Shown here piece by piece: positions 50,265-60,212 of a DNA stretch of 64,000 nucleotides. This DNA is from Marinobacter sp. ELB17 (GTDB lineage: Bacteria > Pseudomonadota > Gammaproteobacteria > Pseudomonadales > Oleiphilaceae): NCBI RefSeq assembly GCF_000169375.1, contig NZ_AAXY01000014.1:26875-90874 (forward strand). Direction: 5' to 3'. Below the pieces are notes generated by a model. It made no database searches. It worked only from the letters and a program-made list of their open reading frames with translations, and had not been told where the DNA came from. The position numbers and the translations under genes are program-made. Every line of letters starts with the position of its first letter. The stretch's first letter is position 1.

Positions 50265-52214
50265 TTACTCCGCGGCCAGGGCCTGAACAGGGTCCAGATG
50301 AGCCGCTTTACGCGCGGGCAAATAGCCAAACAGAAGCCCGGTACCGAAGGCGCAGCTGAACGCCAGCACCATGGGGAATACGGTGACCACAACGGGTGTG
50401 TCAAACCAGCCTACGATTTGAGTTGCCGCTATGCCAAGGATGACACCGATAACACCACCAATGGCCGACACCAGCCAGGCCTCGGTTAAGAACTGCTGAA
50501 GAATATTGCGGGTGCGAGCGCCTGTGGCCATGCGGATACCAATTTCCCGGGTGCGCTCGGTCACGCTCACCAGCATGATGTTCATGACGCCAATGCCACC
50601 CACCAGCAGCGAAATCGCTGCGATAGAACCTAACAGCCATGTCAGGGTGTCTTGGGTGTCTGACACGGTATCGATCAGTGACGCCATATTGCGAATCTGG
50701 AAATCTTCGCTGCCGTGGCGCGTGAGCAAAGTGCTGTGAACTTGGTCTTGCACCGCGTTCATGTCGGCGGAGTCTGCCACCGCAACGGTGATGTTGCGCA
50801 GATGGTTCTGGCCAAATATGCGCAGGTTGGCGGTGGTGTAAGGCACCAGCACAACGTCGTCTTGATCTTGCCCCCAGGGGGATGCCCCGCGTTCATCCAT
50901 TACGCCAATGACCTGAAACAAAACGTTATTAACCATCAGGTAGTGGCCCAACGGGCTTTGTTCGGGGAATAGAGATTCGGCCACGGTTTTGCCCAACACT
51001 GCCACCGCGGCGTAGCGGTTTTCGTCGACTTCGTTAAAAAAGGTACCGGCGACGACGGGCCATTGCCGTGCGGCGGGAAATTCGTAGGCCGTGCCATTGA
51101 CTTCGGTTTGGTGATCGCGATTGCCGAAACGCAGGGTTTGGCCACCGGTGACTTCCGGAACCGCCGCTCGAATGCCGGGTATGTCTCGAATGGCGTGGTA
51201 ATCAGACGGCACTAGGGTAGTGACGCTCCAACGTCCACCCCTCTGGTCCGGGCCACCAGGGCGCACCAGCAGTAGGTCACTGCCCATCGCGCTGATTCTG
51301 TCAACAATGTCTTGGCGTGCGCCTTCACCGATCGCCAGCATGGTAATCACCGACGCTACGCCAATCACAATGCCCAGCAGGGTCAACGCCGTACGGAACA
51401 GGTTTGTGCTGAGGGAATGCACCGCGCTTCTTAGCGCCTCAAACCAACCGGAAGCGCCGCTGACGTCGGTTGTTTTAGCCATGGGCTGCGCGGCCGGGGG
51501 AGTTTCTGACGCAGCAGTGTTATCCTGAACGGCGCCGGTATCGTGGGTGATCAGCCCGTCGGCGATGGTGATCCGGCGATCTGCCGCCTGGGCGACTTTG
51601 GCGTCGTGGGTAATCAGAATAACAGTGTGACCGCGGTCTGACAGGCTTTGCAGCAGCCGCATGACGTCTTTGCTGCTGACGCTGTCAAGAGCGCCGGTTG
51701 GTTCGTCCGCCAGTATAATCTGACCGCCATTCATCAAGGCGCGGGCAATGGACACCCTCTGCTGTTGCCCGCCCGACAGTTGGGCTGGGGTGTTGAGCAA
51801 TTTATCGCTTAACCCGAGTTCCCCAAGCAGTGCGGTAGACCGCTCCCGGCGCTGTTTTTTGCCAAGGCCGGCGTAGATGGCCGGTATTTCGACGTTGTCT
51901 AACGCACTTATGCCTGGCAGCAGATTGTAGCTCTGGAATATAAACCCAAAGGATTCGCGGCGGGCACGAGCCAGGTCGTCGCGCTTGAACCCTGACACGT
52001 CTTTGCCCTGAAACAGATAGTGCCCGGAGCTTGCCACATCCAGACAGCCAATAATGTTCATCAAGGTGGACTTGCCAGACCCCGATGCCCCCATAATGGC
52101 GACAAATTCCCCGGCTCGAATGCTCAAATCTATGCCCTTGAGCACAGGCACCTGCAAGTCACCCTCGCCGAAGGTTCGGGTAATCTGGCGTAATTCAATC
52201 AGTGGAGCTGTCAC
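50265..52214 (-). CDS. macB: MacB-type ABC transporter (ATPase fused to permease)
   Basis: A 649-aa protein. The N-terminal ATPase has Walker [17 protein letters not shown] (about residues 40-55), signature [15 protein letters not shown], Walker [13 protein letters not shown] and the H-loop [10 protein letters not shown] linker leads to helix 1 near residue 275 ([20 protein letters not shown]), a large periplasmic domain, and three helices near 525-640 with [20 protein letters not shown], an FtsX signature. This is the standard MacB build. It works with the adaptor before it (4-bp overlap) and the channel after it to expel macrolide-like drugs, peptides or lipids from the periplasm. Confidence 0.94.
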   Translation of the reverse strand: MTAPLIELRQITRTFGEGDLQVPVLKGIDLSIRAGEFVAIMGASGSGKSTLMNIIGCLDVASSGHYLFQGKDVSGFKRDDLARARRESFGFIFQSYNLLPGISALDNVEIPAIYAGLGKKQRRERSTALLGELGLSDKLLNTPAQLSGGQQQRVSIARALMNGGQIILADEPTGALDSVSSKDVMRLLQSLSDRGHTVILITHDAKVAQAADRRITIADGLITHDTGAVQDNTAASETPPAAQPMAKTTDVSGASGWFEALRSAVHSLSTNLFRTALTLLGIVIGVASVITMLAIGEGARQDIVDRISAMGSDLLLVRPGGPDQRGGRWSVTTLVPSDYHAIRDIPGIRAAVPEVTGGQTLRFGNRDHQTEVNGTAYEFPAARQWPVVAGTFFNEVDENRYAAVAVLGKTVAESLFPEQSPLGHYLMVNNVLFQVIGVMDERGASPWGQDQDDVVLVPYTTANLRIFGQNHLRNITVAVADSADMNAVQDQVHSTLLTRHGSEDFQIRNMASLIDTVSDTQDTLTWLLGSIAAISLLVGGIGVMNIMLVSVTERTREIGIRMATGARTRNILQQFLTEAWLVSAIGGVIGVILGIAATQIVGWFDTPVVVTVFPMVLAFSCAFGTGLLFGYLPARKAAHLDPVQALAAE

Positions 52215-53371
52215 CGTGAGCGCCCACCCATGCCCGAAGACGCTGATTCCCTTGAGGGTCCTCCGCCTGTGACCACCAGATCGCCATCGGCCAGACCGTC
52301 GCGAACCTCGGTATAAATGCGGTTGCTGATACCTACCTCAATTTTGCGTTCTACCAGCTCGCCGGAACCCTGTTTCAGCCAAACCTGACCGCCCACAACG
52401 GTCGCCGCGGGCACCCGCAATATGTCCCGCGCCTGTTCCACCACAAAAAATACCTGCGCGGTCATGCTTGGCAATAAACGCCCTGCTTCATTGGGCACGC
52501 TGAAAAACGCGTTGTATAACACCACGTTGTTGATCACTTCGGGAGTGGGTTCGATGTAGTCAAGCTGGCCATAAATCTGCTTTCCAGGTTCGCCCAGAGT
52601 GGTGAAATACACCTTGTCGCCCGGTGCTAGCCTGCCCACGTCTGCTTCGGACACTTGGGCGCGGACTTTCATATTAGACAGATCGGCAATGCGCATCAGC
52701 ACCGGTGCTTGCTGTGATGTATTCAGGGTTTGGCCCTGGCGGGCAGTGATGGATACGACGGTGCCTTCCATGGTGGAATAAATGCGGGCGTAATCCAGGT
52801 TGGCTTCTTCCGCGCGCAGGGTAGATGCCGTCTGTTCCAGTTGCGCTTGCAACATGGCTAGCTGAGCCTTGGCAGACGCCAGCGAGGCCTCGGCAATTTG
52901 CAGGTTTTCCCGTGTGGTGGCGTCTTCGCGGAACAGATTGGTCTGACGCTGGAACTGTATGTCGGCAAGGGTGAGCTGGGCTTTGCGATCGGCCAACTGG
53001 GCCTGTTGATTTTTAAGTTGGGCACGATTGGCGTCTACCCTGGCCAGATAGATGGTCGGGTCAATTTCTGCCAGCAGCTGATCTTTGCTGATTTGTTCTC
53101 CCACTCTGACGTGAATCACGTCTAGCAGCCCGGACACCTGCGCGCCCACATCCACAAAGTTGCTGGGCTCCAAAACGCCGGTGGCGCTCACCAAAACGTC
53201 TATGTCCCCTCGGCTGACGGCTGTAGTGGTCACGTCAGATGTGTTATTACTTGCCGCGTAAAAGTGGCGGTACGCCCAAAAGGCACCACCCGCAAGTACA
53301 GCAACAAAAATCAGAACGACAAGAACACGAGAAAAAGACAACCTCGATGAATCCACAACTTCAAACCTCAA
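52211..53371 (-). CDS. macA: MacA-type periplasmic adaptor
   Basis: A 386-aa membrane-fusion protein. An N-terminal anchor helix ([20 protein letters not shown], residues 15-34) is followed by a lipoyl domain half ([20 protein letters not shown]), a long coiled-coil hairpin ([20 protein letters not shown] and [20 protein letters not shown]), the second lipoyl half ([20 protein letters not shown]) and a beta-barrel. It connects MacB to the outer-membrane channel. First gene of the three-gene efflux operon. Confidence 0.92.
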   Translation of the reverse strand: MRFEVVDSSRLSFSRVLVVLIFVAVLAGGAFWAYRHFYAASNNTSDVTTTAVSRGDIDVLVSATGVLEPSNFVDVGAQVSGLLDVIHVRVGEQISKDQLLAEIDPTIYLARVDANRAQLKNQQAQLADRKAQLTLADIQFQRQTNLFREDATTRENLQIAEASLASAKAQLAMLQAQLEQTASTLRAEEANLDYARIYSTMEGTVVSITARQGQTLNTSQQAPVLMRIADLSNMKVRAQVSEADVGRLAPGDKVYFTTLGEPGKQIYGQLDYIEPTPEVINNVVLYNAFFSVPNEAGRLLPSMTAQVFFVVEQARDILRVPAATVVGGQVWLKQGSGELVERKIEVGISNRIYTEVRDGLADGDLVVTGGGPSRESASSGMGGRSR

Positions 53372-53510
53372 TAATCGTAAGCAAGCGGCATAGCCTAACC
53401 TGATCAGCTTAAATAACCAGACATCAGGCGAGCGTTTACGGATTATTTACGCTGATGCTGGTGTTTTAGCTGACGGAACCAGAAATCAAAGAATTGGGGG
53501 CAGCATGATA

Positions 53511-53594
53511 GGGGACAGATTTGAAATCTGTCCCCGGTTTGGTGGCTTGCGAGATTGGGGACGGAGACTGGGGACGGATTTGAAATCCGTCCCC
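53511..53594. repeat. Two GGGGAC palindromes between macA and the pseudouridine synthase gene
   Basis: Full copies start at 53511 (arms GGGGACAGATTT) and 53570 (arms GGGGACGGATTT). Half sites GGGGACGG at 53557 and GCGTCCCC near 53601 suggest partial copies. The region lies between the divergent starts of macA and the synthase gene, so here the palindromes are upstream of genes, unlike the other sites. Confidence 0.9.
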
Positions 53595-53669
53595 AGTTTG
53601 GCGTCCCCTGCTTGTCTGGCCAGCCATATCTTCTATAATCAGCTGCTCACTTTTTCTATCAGGCCCGCT

Positions 53670-54584
53670 ATGCGAACCACCGTTGATATCACCGTAGAAA
53701 CCCCCGGCCTGGCCGTGGACATTCTAAGTGAGGCTTCCGGCCTGCCGAAGCAGCGCATCAAGGACGCCATGGCGAAAGGCGCCTGCTGGTGGACGTTGAA
53801 AGGTAAAATTGTGCGGCTGCGCAAAGCCAAGCGCGACGTGAAAGCAGGCACCCGCATGCAGTTGTACTATGACGAGGCGGTTCTGGCGCGCAAGGCACCA
53901 GAGGTTGAGTTGCTGGAAGACAAAAGCCGCTACAGCGTGTGGTTCAAGCCCCACGGGCTGCTAGCACAAGGCTCACAATGGGGTGATCACTGCAGTTTAT
54001 TGCGCGTGGCTGAAGTGCAGTTAAACCGACCTTGCTTTTTGATTCACCGCCTGGATGCTGACGCCGCCGGCTTGATGCTGATTGCTCACGATTCAAAAGC
54101 CGCGGCAGCACTGTCACAGCTGTTTGCCGGACGCGCGATCATCAAACAGTATCTGGCAGACGTAACAGGCGTGTTGGATGTGGAGGAGCAGACGATTGAC
54201 GGTGACATTGACGGTAAAGCCGCGATTAGCCATGTGAGTACTCTTTATAGCAATGCCGGCTCCATCAATACCAGTGCCGTCAATTCCAACTCCACCAATG
54301 CCAGCTCCATCAATGCCAGCTCCATCAATACTAAGGCCGAGGATACTGATGCCAGTACTTCCAGGGTGAATGTGCGTATTGAAACCGGTCGAAAACACCA
54401 GATTCGCCGTCATTTAGCGAGTATTGGCCACCCGATTGTGGCCGACAGGCTGTATGGCTCAGCCGCTGGCGTACCCTTACAACTGCTGGCGTACTATCTG
54501 CAATTCAACTGCCCGATGACAAAGTCAAAAATGACCTTGGAACTACCAGAAAGATTAAAACAGCTGGCAATAAAAAACCGCTGA
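53670..54584 (+). CDS. RluA-family pseudouridine synthase with low-complexity insert
   Basis: A 304-aa RNA-modifying enzyme. Residues 12-60 form an S4-like RNA-binding part (LSEASGLPKQRIKDAMAKGA, KAKRDVKAGTRMQLYY). The catalytic domain has FKPHGLLAQG, the active-site motif LIHRLDADAAGLMLIAHD (Asp in HRLD), and ETGRKHQIRRHLASIGHPIV. Between the two, near residues 195-230, a run of SIN[T/A]S-like units is inserted and is encoded by 15-bp DNA repeats. ATG 53670 fits the family; the open frame upstream comes from the palindromes. RNA target unknown. Confidence 0.88.
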   Translation: MRTTVDITVETPGLAVDILSEASGLPKQRIKDAMAKGACWWTLKGKIVRLRKAKRDVKAGTRMQLYYDEAVLARKAPEVELLEDKSRYSVWFKPHGLLAQGSQWGDHCSLLRVAEVQLNRPCFLIHRLDADAAGLMLIAHDSKAAAALSQLFAGRAIIKQYLADVTGVLDVEEQTIDGDIDGKAAISHVSTLYSNAGSINTSAVNSNSTNASSINASSINTKAEDTDASTSRVNVRIETGRKHQIRRHLASIGHPIVADRLYGSAAGVPLQLLAYYLQFNCPMTKSKMTLELPERLKQLAIKNR

Positions 54585-54606
54585 AGCCGGTCAACATCAG
54601 CGGTTT
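54575..54606. terminator. Two-way terminator between convergent genes
   Basis: Arms AAACCGCTGA (54575-54584) and TCAGCGGTTT (54597-54606) form a 10-bp stem with a 12-base loop. An A-run precedes it (54572-54577), giving a U-tract for leftward transcripts, and TTT ends the other side. It overlaps the stop of the pseudouridine synthase gene and precedes the end of the PEP-CTERM gene. Confidence 0.75.
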
Positions 54607-54622
54607 AAACTGCAGCAAAAAT

Positions 54623-55402
54623 TTACGCGGCCAGTTTACGGCGACGCAAAAACAGACCCATCATGCCCAGACCCAGCAGACCCAGTGTGGCGGGCTCGGG
54701 AACAGGTATTCCGGTGATTTCCTGGAACAGTTTTTTCTTGATGCCGGTAGTGAACGAAGCTTCGAAGTCGGTTGCCAGCAGTGCAAACGAATCCGCTCCA
54801 CCAATGACATTTGATTCGTAGTAGCTGCGTAACGCTTCGTTACCAATGGCGATGCCATTGATAGCATCCACACCGGCAGCAAGCGCAGCATCTCTAGCGC
54901 TAGTCGGTGTAGCGCCGCTATTGTTTGTACCATCACCGGAAATATCGATTACCTGGCGAGCGCCTACATAAGCCGCATTGGTTACATCGTTAAAGCTGAA
55001 AAGGCCGGTTGAGTAATTGATGGCAGCACCTATGGCTGTGGAACCGGATCCAGAACGAACAGTTGCACCGATTGAAGTTGCGAAGGCAGACGCTGAGGCT
55101 GCGCTGTCAATCAACGTCCAGCTAATTCGCGTACCGGCGCTGGAATCCCATTCAACGTAGGTGACCGCAATTTTGCCCAGCCGACCACCGCTGGTGCCCA
55201 GAATGGCGTTTTGCACGGCTGCATCGTTAAAGGCCGCAATATAGCCATTTCGCTGGCCGTTGTATTCACCAGTGCTAACACTGCCCGACACATCCACAGC
55301 CAGAACCAGTTCCAAATCTACCGCAATCGGAACCGCGCTAACCTGCGTGGTTGCGAAGGCAGCCGCGAATAGCATTGCCATCATGAACTTTGTTGCTTTC
55401 AT
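54623..55402 (-). CDS. PEP-CTERM protein with von Willebrand A-like (DUF1194) domain
   Basis: A 259-aa exported protein. Signal peptide FMMAMLFAAAFATTQVSAVP. The domain has LVLAVDVSGSVSTGEYNGQR, the D-x-S-x-S metal site of vWA folds, with STAIGAAINYSTGLF and RQVIDISGDGTNNSG as further metal loops. It ends VPEPATLGLL, a hydrophobic span, and RRRKLAA, the exosortase signal. ATG 55402 with AAGGGG six bases before it is chosen over upstream starts. It should be processed by XrtA and bind metal or protein partners in the envelope or matrix. It lies far from the polysaccharide locus but has a sigma-54-like promoter. Confidence 0.9.
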   Translation of the reverse strand: MKATKFMMAMLFAAAFATTQVSAVPIAVDLELVLAVDVSGSVSTGEYNGQRNGYIAAFNDAAVQNAILGTSGGRLGKIAVTYVEWDSSAGTRISWTLIDSAASASAFATSIGATVRSGSGSTAIGAAINYSTGLFSFNDVTNAAYVGARQVIDISGDGTNNSGATPTSARDAALAAGVDAINGIAIGNEALRSYYESNVIGGADSFALLATDFEASFTTGIKKKLFQEITGIPVPEPATLGLLGLGMMGLFLRRRKLAA

Positions 55403-55467
55403 GTCCATCCCCTTTATAAGTCCCATTTTTTTCGGCACCAATCTTCGATCAGTTCCTGACATATTTG

Positions 55468-55483
55468 AGCAATTTCCAGGCCA
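55468..55483 (-). promoter_or_regulatory. Candidate sigma-54 promoter of the vWA PEP-CTERM gene
   Basis: Minus strand TGGCCTGGAAATTGCT, 66 bases before the ATG at 55402. It matches TGGC-N3-N4-TTGCT with exact -24/-12 spacing and is the best RpoN match noticed in the window. Confidence 0.65.
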
Positions 55484-55674
55484 GACATTTTATTTCACAT
55501 CTTTAACAAATCGTTACATATACTTACACAAAGTCACACTATAGGCAGCTGCAAGCAGGTGTAAAGTTTGCTGACAGAAAATGGTTGTTTCGCATCGTTT
55601 ACTTTCGACACTCAGCATTCGCTGCTATAAACGTTAGGTGGCTTTTTCGCAGCAACCCTGCCGAGGACAATAGG

Positions 55675-56355
55675 ATGACCACAAACGGATCGACTGGTTT
55701 TTACACGATGGTGATGCGACGGGGCCTGTTGACTTGCCTGTGTTTTCTGATGTCACTGATGGCGAACGCAGAGCCCGGTGAAAGGTCGGCTGTTATCAAT
55801 GCACTCAATGCCGTGCCTGTTTACTTCGTGACAACGGCGTCTGGTGCAGCGCCAGCCGTCGGCGCGCAACAGCAGGCAGACTTTGTGCCGGTATTTTTAT
55901 ATTCACAAGAAGCCGACATTGCCAAGGCCGAACTTGAACGCGAAGGCGCAACACAGTTGAAAGTGGTGCGTTCAGAATTGGGGATTTTGTACAGCGGGAA
56001 ACTGAGTGCAAACAACAATGGCATACGTTATGGACTGGTTGCAAACCCGACTCAACTGGCTGCCGCCAGGCGTTTAGCAGCCAATGCCAATTTTTCGGAA
56101 GTGCCAATTTTTGTCGCCAAACACAAGCAGTCAGGCGAAGTAATGACCACGAAACAGCCGAGCGGAACACTGACCATTCCCTTGTTTCTGGAGGTTCAGC
56201 GCCTTGAATCGGCTCTTGTGAAACTGGGCAAGCAACTGCCCGACCTGGCAGGTGAGTTCAGAGTCGAAGCTTACCCTTTAAGCAGAATTGTTGATGACAT
56301 GAGCAGCGGAACACTGGACCCACAACAAGTGCAAATGATTCCACCAACGGATTAA
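55675..56355 (+). CDS. Secreted protein, possibly Tic22-like
   Basis: A 226-aa exported protein. The signal peptide is MRRGLLTCLCFLMSLMANAE near residues 14-33. The mature part holds two similar blocks: AVPVYFVTTASGAAPAVGAQ with FVPVFLYSQEADIAKAELER, and SEVPIFVAKHKQSG with TIPLFLEVQRLESALVKLGK. This double layout (VPVFxV.. then VPLFLxxxxAExAL) resembles the Tic22-like family, periplasmic proteins of uncertain role. ATG 55675 follows AGGA-like bases; the frame is open further up. Function unknown. Confidence 0.6.
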   Translation: MTTNGSTGFYTMVMRRGLLTCLCFLMSLMANAEPGERSAVINALNAVPVYFVTTASGAAPAVGAQQQADFVPVFLYSQEADIAKAELEREGATQLKVVRSELGILYSGKLSANNNGIRYGLVANPTQLAAARRLAANANFSEVPIFVAKHKQSGEVMTTKQPSGTLTIPLFLEVQRLESALVKLGKQLPDLAGEFRVEAYPLSRIVDDMSSGTLDPQQVQMIPPTD

Positions 56356-56388
56356 GCGCCAGTGGGGTCTATTCGAAGGCGGCTGCGG

Positions 56389-57396
56389 TTATACGCTGTA
56401 AAAATCCCGATACCACTGAACAAACTGTTCAATACCCTGCTCTAGCTGGGTTTCGGGCTTGTAGCCGACATCGTTGATCAGGCCATCCACGTTAGCATAG
56501 GTTGCGACTACGTCACCTGGCTGCATGGGCAGCAAATTTTTCTCGGCTTTTTTGCCGGTGCACTGTTCGATGGTTTCAATAAACCGGGCCAATTCCACCG
56601 GATTGTTGCTGCCGATGTTGTAAATGCGATAAGGCCCGCGGCTGGTACTTGGGTCTGGCTGGGCGGCGCTCCACTGGGGATTCGGTTGGGCGACTTGATC
56701 CAGAGTGCGCACCACGCCTTCCACGATATCGTCGATATACGTGAAATCGCGTTTGTGATGACCGTGGTTGAATACGTCAATCGGCTCGCCGGCCAGAATT
56801 TTCTTGGTGAAGATGAACGGCGCCATATCGGGCCGGCCCCAAGGACCGTACACGGTAAAAAAGCGCAGCCCGGTGGTGGGCAAGTTGTACAGATGGCTGT
56901 AGGTGTGGGCCATCAACTCATTGGCTTTTTTCGACGCAGCGTAGAGGCTAAGCGGATGGTCTACGTTGTCGTGCACCGAGAACGGCATGGCTTCGTTGGC
57001 ACCGTAAACCGAGCTGCTGGACGCATACACCAGATGCTGCACGTCGTTGCGGCGGCAGCCTTCGAGAATATTCATAAAGCCCACCAGGTTGGCGTCTACA
57101 TAGGCCTGGGGGTTTTCGATGGAATAGCGCACCCCAGCCTGGGCCGCCAGATGCACCACACGCTCAGGTTTGTGCTCTTCAAAGAGCGCGGCCATAAGGT
57201 CGCGGTCGGCGATATCCTGGCGCACCTCGGTAAAGCCGGCTTTACCCGTCAACCTTGCCAAGCGGGCTTCTTTCAGATTCACATCGTAGTAGTCATTCAG
57301 GTTATCAACACCGATGACTTCATCGCCGCGATCCAGCAGGCGTTGCGCAAGATGGAAACCAATAAAACCGGCACTACCGGTGACCAGAATTTTCAA
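56389..57396 (-). CDS. UDP-glucuronate 4-epimerase-like NAD-dependent epimerase
   Basis: A 335-aa extended short-chain dehydrogenase. [20 protein letters not shown] is the NAD site (G-x2-G-x2-G); the catalytic Ser/Tyr/Lys lie in [17 protein letters not shown] and [32 protein letters not shown] and [20 protein letters not shown] are typical of CapI/LspL-type epimerases making UDP-galacturonate from UDP-glucuronate. This precursor could serve the exopolysaccharide or lipopolysaccharide. It follows the outer-membrane protein gene by 12 bp. Confidence 0.88.
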   Translation of the reverse strand: MKILVTGSAGFIGFHLAQRLLDRGDEVIGVDNLNDYYDVNLKEARLARLTGKAGFTEVRQDIADRDLMAALFEEHKPERVVHLAAQAGVRYSIENPQAYVDANLVGFMNILEGCRRNDVQHLVYASSSSVYGANEAMPFSVHDNVDHPLSLYAASKKANELMAHTYSHLYNLPTTGLRFFTVYGPWGRPDMAPFIFTKKILAGEPIDVFNHGHHKRDFTYIDDIVEGVVRTLDQVAQPNPQWSAAQPDPSTSRGPYRIYNIGSNNPVELARFIETIEQCTGKKAEKNLLPMQPGDVVATYANVDGLINDVGYKPETQLEQGIEQFVQWYRDFYSV

Positions 57397-57408
57397 CAGA
57401 CTTTCTCC

Positions 57409-58134
57409 TTAAAACACCACGCCAGCGCTAACAAACGGGCCATCAATTTTTACATCGAAGCGGTCGTCACCGTCTTCGTAATCCACCGCCATTTGGCGAT
57501 AGCCGGCGCGCAACTGCAGTAGTGACAACTGATACTGGCCGTACACGTTGAAATCGTGCAGGGAGTCACCGCTGTAAGCAATGGCATTGCCTTCAATGCC
57601 AACACTGGCGCCGCTGAACGGCAGATCAAAACGCGCGGCCAGATAGCCCATGGGCACAACCGCATCGGCTGTCGTCCGGCTACTCTGGCCGTTACCCTGC
57701 ACCAGCAACTCGCCGGAGAAATCCCGCGCGGTCAGGCCCAGGTCCAGATTAATCCAGTTATCCAGTACTTCGTAATACAGGGTGAAGTCCAGCTGTTTCA
57801 GTTCCAGATCAGAGCGTACGTCTGAGCCGGCGCTAATACCATCGAAGTTACCGCTCAACCGGCCGCGGGCAGTCTGGTCAATATTGATATAAGCCACGCG
57901 CACATTGGGCAGCAGAGGGACCGGGTGTTCCAGATACAAGCTCAGCTGATTGCTGCTTTCGCCGTCCAGATTAAGCTCGTCTTTGACGTCCACCGAGCCA
58001 CCATTGGCTGCAACGTCACCAGACAGCTCCGAATCCCAGTAACCCACCTGAGCGCCAAACCCTAATACATCTGCTTGCGCCACTGGCGCTGCTAGAACGG
58101 CTGATCCGGCGAAAATTATGAATAATCTGCGCAT
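57409..58134 (-). CDS. Outer-membrane beta-barrel protein (TIGR04219 type)
   Basis: A 241-aa outer-membrane protein. Signal peptide LFIIFAGSAVLAAPVAQADV. The mature protein starts GFGAQVGYWDSELSGDVAAN and goes on with alternating strands (NQLSLYLEHPVPLLPNVRVA, QLDFTLYYEVLDNWINLDLG) to a final aromatic residue (FVSAGVVF), as in barrel proteins recognised by the Bam machine. It matches the TIGR04219 family in length and start. Role unknown. It lies 28 bp after purC. Confidence 0.82.
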   Translation of the reverse strand: MRRLFIIFAGSAVLAAPVAQADVLGFGAQVGYWDSELSGDVAANGGSVDVKDELNLDGESSNQLSLYLEHPVPLLPNVRVAYINIDQTARGRLSGNFDGISAGSDVRSDLELKQLDFTLYYEVLDNWINLDLGLTARDFSGELLVQGNGQSSRTTADAVVPMGYLAARFDLPFSGASVGIEGNAIAYSGDSLHDFNVYGQYQLSLLQLRAGYRQMAVDYEDGDDRFDVKIDGPFVSAGVVF

Positions 58135-58162
58135 AGTCGATGCTCCGTATTTTAAATTCGTA

Positions 58163-58876
58163 TCAGTCGAACGACATACCCAAACGGCGGCCTACTTCTT
58201 CGTAGGTTTCAATCACGTTACCAAGGCCCTGGCGAAAACGGTCTTTGTCCATTTTATTGCGGGTTTCGGCATCCCATATGCGGCAGCCATCGGGGCTGAA
58301 CTCGTCGCCCAGCACAATCTGGCCATGGCTGCGGCCAAATTCCAGCTTGTAGTCCACCAACAGCATGCTGGCATCTGCAAACAGAGTTTTAAGCACGTCG
58401 TTTACTTTATAGGTCAGCGTTTTCATCTGTGCCAGTTCGTCAGCCTTGGCCCAGCCTAGGCTGATCGCCAATGATTCGTTGACCATTGGGTCGTGCAATG
58501 CGTCGTTTTTCAGGAACAGCTCGAAGGTGGGCGGATTCAGCTCCAGGCCTTCTTCTACGCCAATACGGCGGCACAGGCTGCCGGCGGAGATGTTGCGAAT
58601 CACACACTCGACCGGAATCATGTCGAGCTTTTTCACCAGGCATTCAGTGTTTGAAAGCAAGCCTTCGAAATGGGTAGGAATGCCCGCAGCTTCCAGCTTT
58701 TCCATGATGAAGGCGTTGAACTTGTTGTTCACCATGCCCTTGCGGTTCAGCTGTTCTATTCTCTCGCCGTCAAAGGCCGAGGTGTCATCGCGGAATACCA
58801 GTACAAAACGCTCGGGATCGTCAGTGGTGTGCACCGATTTGGCCTTGCCGGCGTAAAGTTCTTCGCGCTTTTCCAT
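58163..58876 (-). CDS. purC: SAICAR synthetase
   Basis: A 237-aa enzyme of purine synthesis that joins CAIR and aspartate with ATP. It starts [20 protein letters not shown] and has [60 protein letters not shown] and [20 protein letters not shown] with SPDGCRIWD, the complete PurC pattern. ATG 58876 gives the normal length; the frame is open to 58924. Downstream of bamC on the same strand. Confidence 0.96.
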   Translation of the reverse strand: MEKREELYAGKAKSVHTTDDPERFVLVFRDDTSAFDGERIEQLNRKGMVNNKFNAFIMEKLEAAGIPTHFEGLLSNTECLVKKLDMIPVECVIRNISAGSLCRRIGVEEGLELNPPTFELFLKNDALHDPMVNESLAISLGWAKADELAQMKTLTYKVNDVLKTLFADASMLLVDYKLEFGRSHGQIVLGDEFSPDGCRIWDAETRNKMDKDRFRQGLGNVIETYEEVGRRLGMSFD

Positions 58877-58977
58877 GGGATTCTCCAAAAACGGGCCGGC
58901 GTAAGCCAGCCCGGTTATCATCAATAAAGCCCGCGGTTACTCACAAAGCCCGCGACTGTTAATAAGTCCCGTAACCG

Positions 58978-60177
58978 CTAATAAAGATAGTCAAACAGGC
59001 GGTTAAGAAGCGTGGAAGGTGTTTGTTCACCGCTGTCGTTAACGGCGGTTTCCGCGCTGACCTGCACCGTCTGTTCGCCGCGGGTAACGTTCACCGTATG
59101 GGTGTGGCGCGGAGCTTCGTTATCGCTAAACCAGCTAAACCAGCTGAACCAACTGAACCAGCCCGATTCGCGCTCGTCAGCGCTGCGATAGTCTACCTGG
59201 AACCAGCCTGCACTGCGGTTCAGGTCTATGATGGTCATATCCGATTCGTTCAGTGCGCGGCTGACTTCCGCCCAGGCGCGGCCGTAATCGAGCTGCATTT
59301 CGATGGCCCTGGCCTGCTCGTTTTCGGATATCAGTTTTACCAAGGGTTTGCTAGTCATACCCGAAGCCGCGCGGGAGAAGGATTTGTTCTCTTCCCCGGC
59401 TTTCAAAAACTCGCCCATATCGGCCAGAATGCGTTTTTGCAGCTCCAGGTCAGCGGCGTCTGGAGCGAGGGTGGTGTCCCAGCTCAGCAAAGCTTCGGGC
59501 TGATCAGCTACCACTATGTTGCGCACCTGAATTTCCGTGGATTTACGGCGAACACCGGGTGCAACGCGTACCTGTAGTAGTACTTTGGGTTCGCTTGCGC
59601 TGGCCTCACCCTCAAGCTGCACCAGTTCACGAGCGCGAAGACTGAAGTTCACCAATTCGCTCTGCTGCAAGCCAAGCTGCGGGCTGTCGAACGCAACGCC
59701 CAGGCGTCGGTCAGACATATACGCGGTGACTGCGGGCCACAAGCGACCCGGAACGTCGTTCACCAACAGCCAGGCGCGGCCGTCTAGCTCTTCTACCGCA
59801 TAATTCTGATCCAGAATTTCAGAGGTCATGTCCGGCGGCGTTGGAATGCCGTCTGAGTAAAGGTTGCCCGCGTTGGCCAGGTTAATATCACGCACGGGCA
59901 TAACCTGACGGAAGCGTGATTCGTCGGCACTTGCGGGCAGCTCAATGGTTTTACCCTCAGGCGCACTGACGTAATCCGCGGAACGGTCCGACAACACGCC
60001 GCAGCCTCCCAAACCCGCCAGCAGCGCAAAGCCGGCAGCGGTGGCCAGGGGTTTACAGGCCTGGATGTGAAATGCTTGGGATTTGAAGGCTTCGGTTTTG
60101 AAGGTCAGCGCCTTACAGACCACCATCTTGAAAGACGCGGTGCACCTTGAATAACGGATTCTAGAGAGAACCTGCAT
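58978..60177 (-). CDS. bamC: Outer-membrane assembly lipoprotein BamC
   Basis: A 399-aa lipoprotein of the Bam complex, which inserts outer-membrane barrels. The lipobox LAGLGGCG puts the lipidated Cys near residue 59; the N-terminal part before it is unusually long and holds a near repeat (FKTEAFKSQAF). After the Cys comes SDRSADYVSAPEGKTIELPA, the conserved start that binds BamD, then two helix-grip domains with DGRAWLLVNDVPGRLWPAVT and ARAIEMQLDYGRAWAEVSRA. A WFS unit is repeated four times between them and the tail. ATG 60177 has CGGAG upstream. It follows dapA by 35 bp, the classical dapA-bamC order. Confidence 0.9.
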   Translation of the reverse strand: MQVLSRIRYSRCTASFKMVVCKALTFKTEAFKSQAFHIQACKPLATAAGFALLAGLGGCGVLSDRSADYVSAPEGKTIELPASADESRFRQVMPVRDINLANAGNLYSDGIPTPPDMTSEILDQNYAVEELDGRAWLLVNDVPGRLWPAVTAYMSDRRLGVAFDSPQLGLQQSELVNFSLRARELVQLEGEASASEPKVLLQVRVAPGVRRKSTEIQVRNIVVADQPEALLSWDTTLAPDAADLELQKRILADMGEFLKAGEENKSFSRAASGMTSKPLVKLISENEQARAIEMQLDYGRAWAEVSRALNESDMTIIDLNRSAGWFQVDYRSADERESGWFSWFSWFSWFSDNEAPRHTHTVNVTRGEQTVQVSAETAVNDSGEQTPSTLLNRLFDYLY

Positions 60178-60212
60178 AGACTTACTCCGGTATTGGAACG
60201 GGTTCAGCACGT

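Noticed and set aside
53505..53669. Longer N-terminus for the pseudouridine synthase
   Set aside because: The extra part is a translation of the two palindromes (GDRFEICP, GTDLKSVP) and has no place in the family.
58925..58980. Terminator between purC and bamC (GCGGTTAC/GTAACCGC)
   Set aside because: The 8-bp arms are 30 bases apart, with no T-run; the small repeats here (AAAGCCCGCG) explain the likeness.
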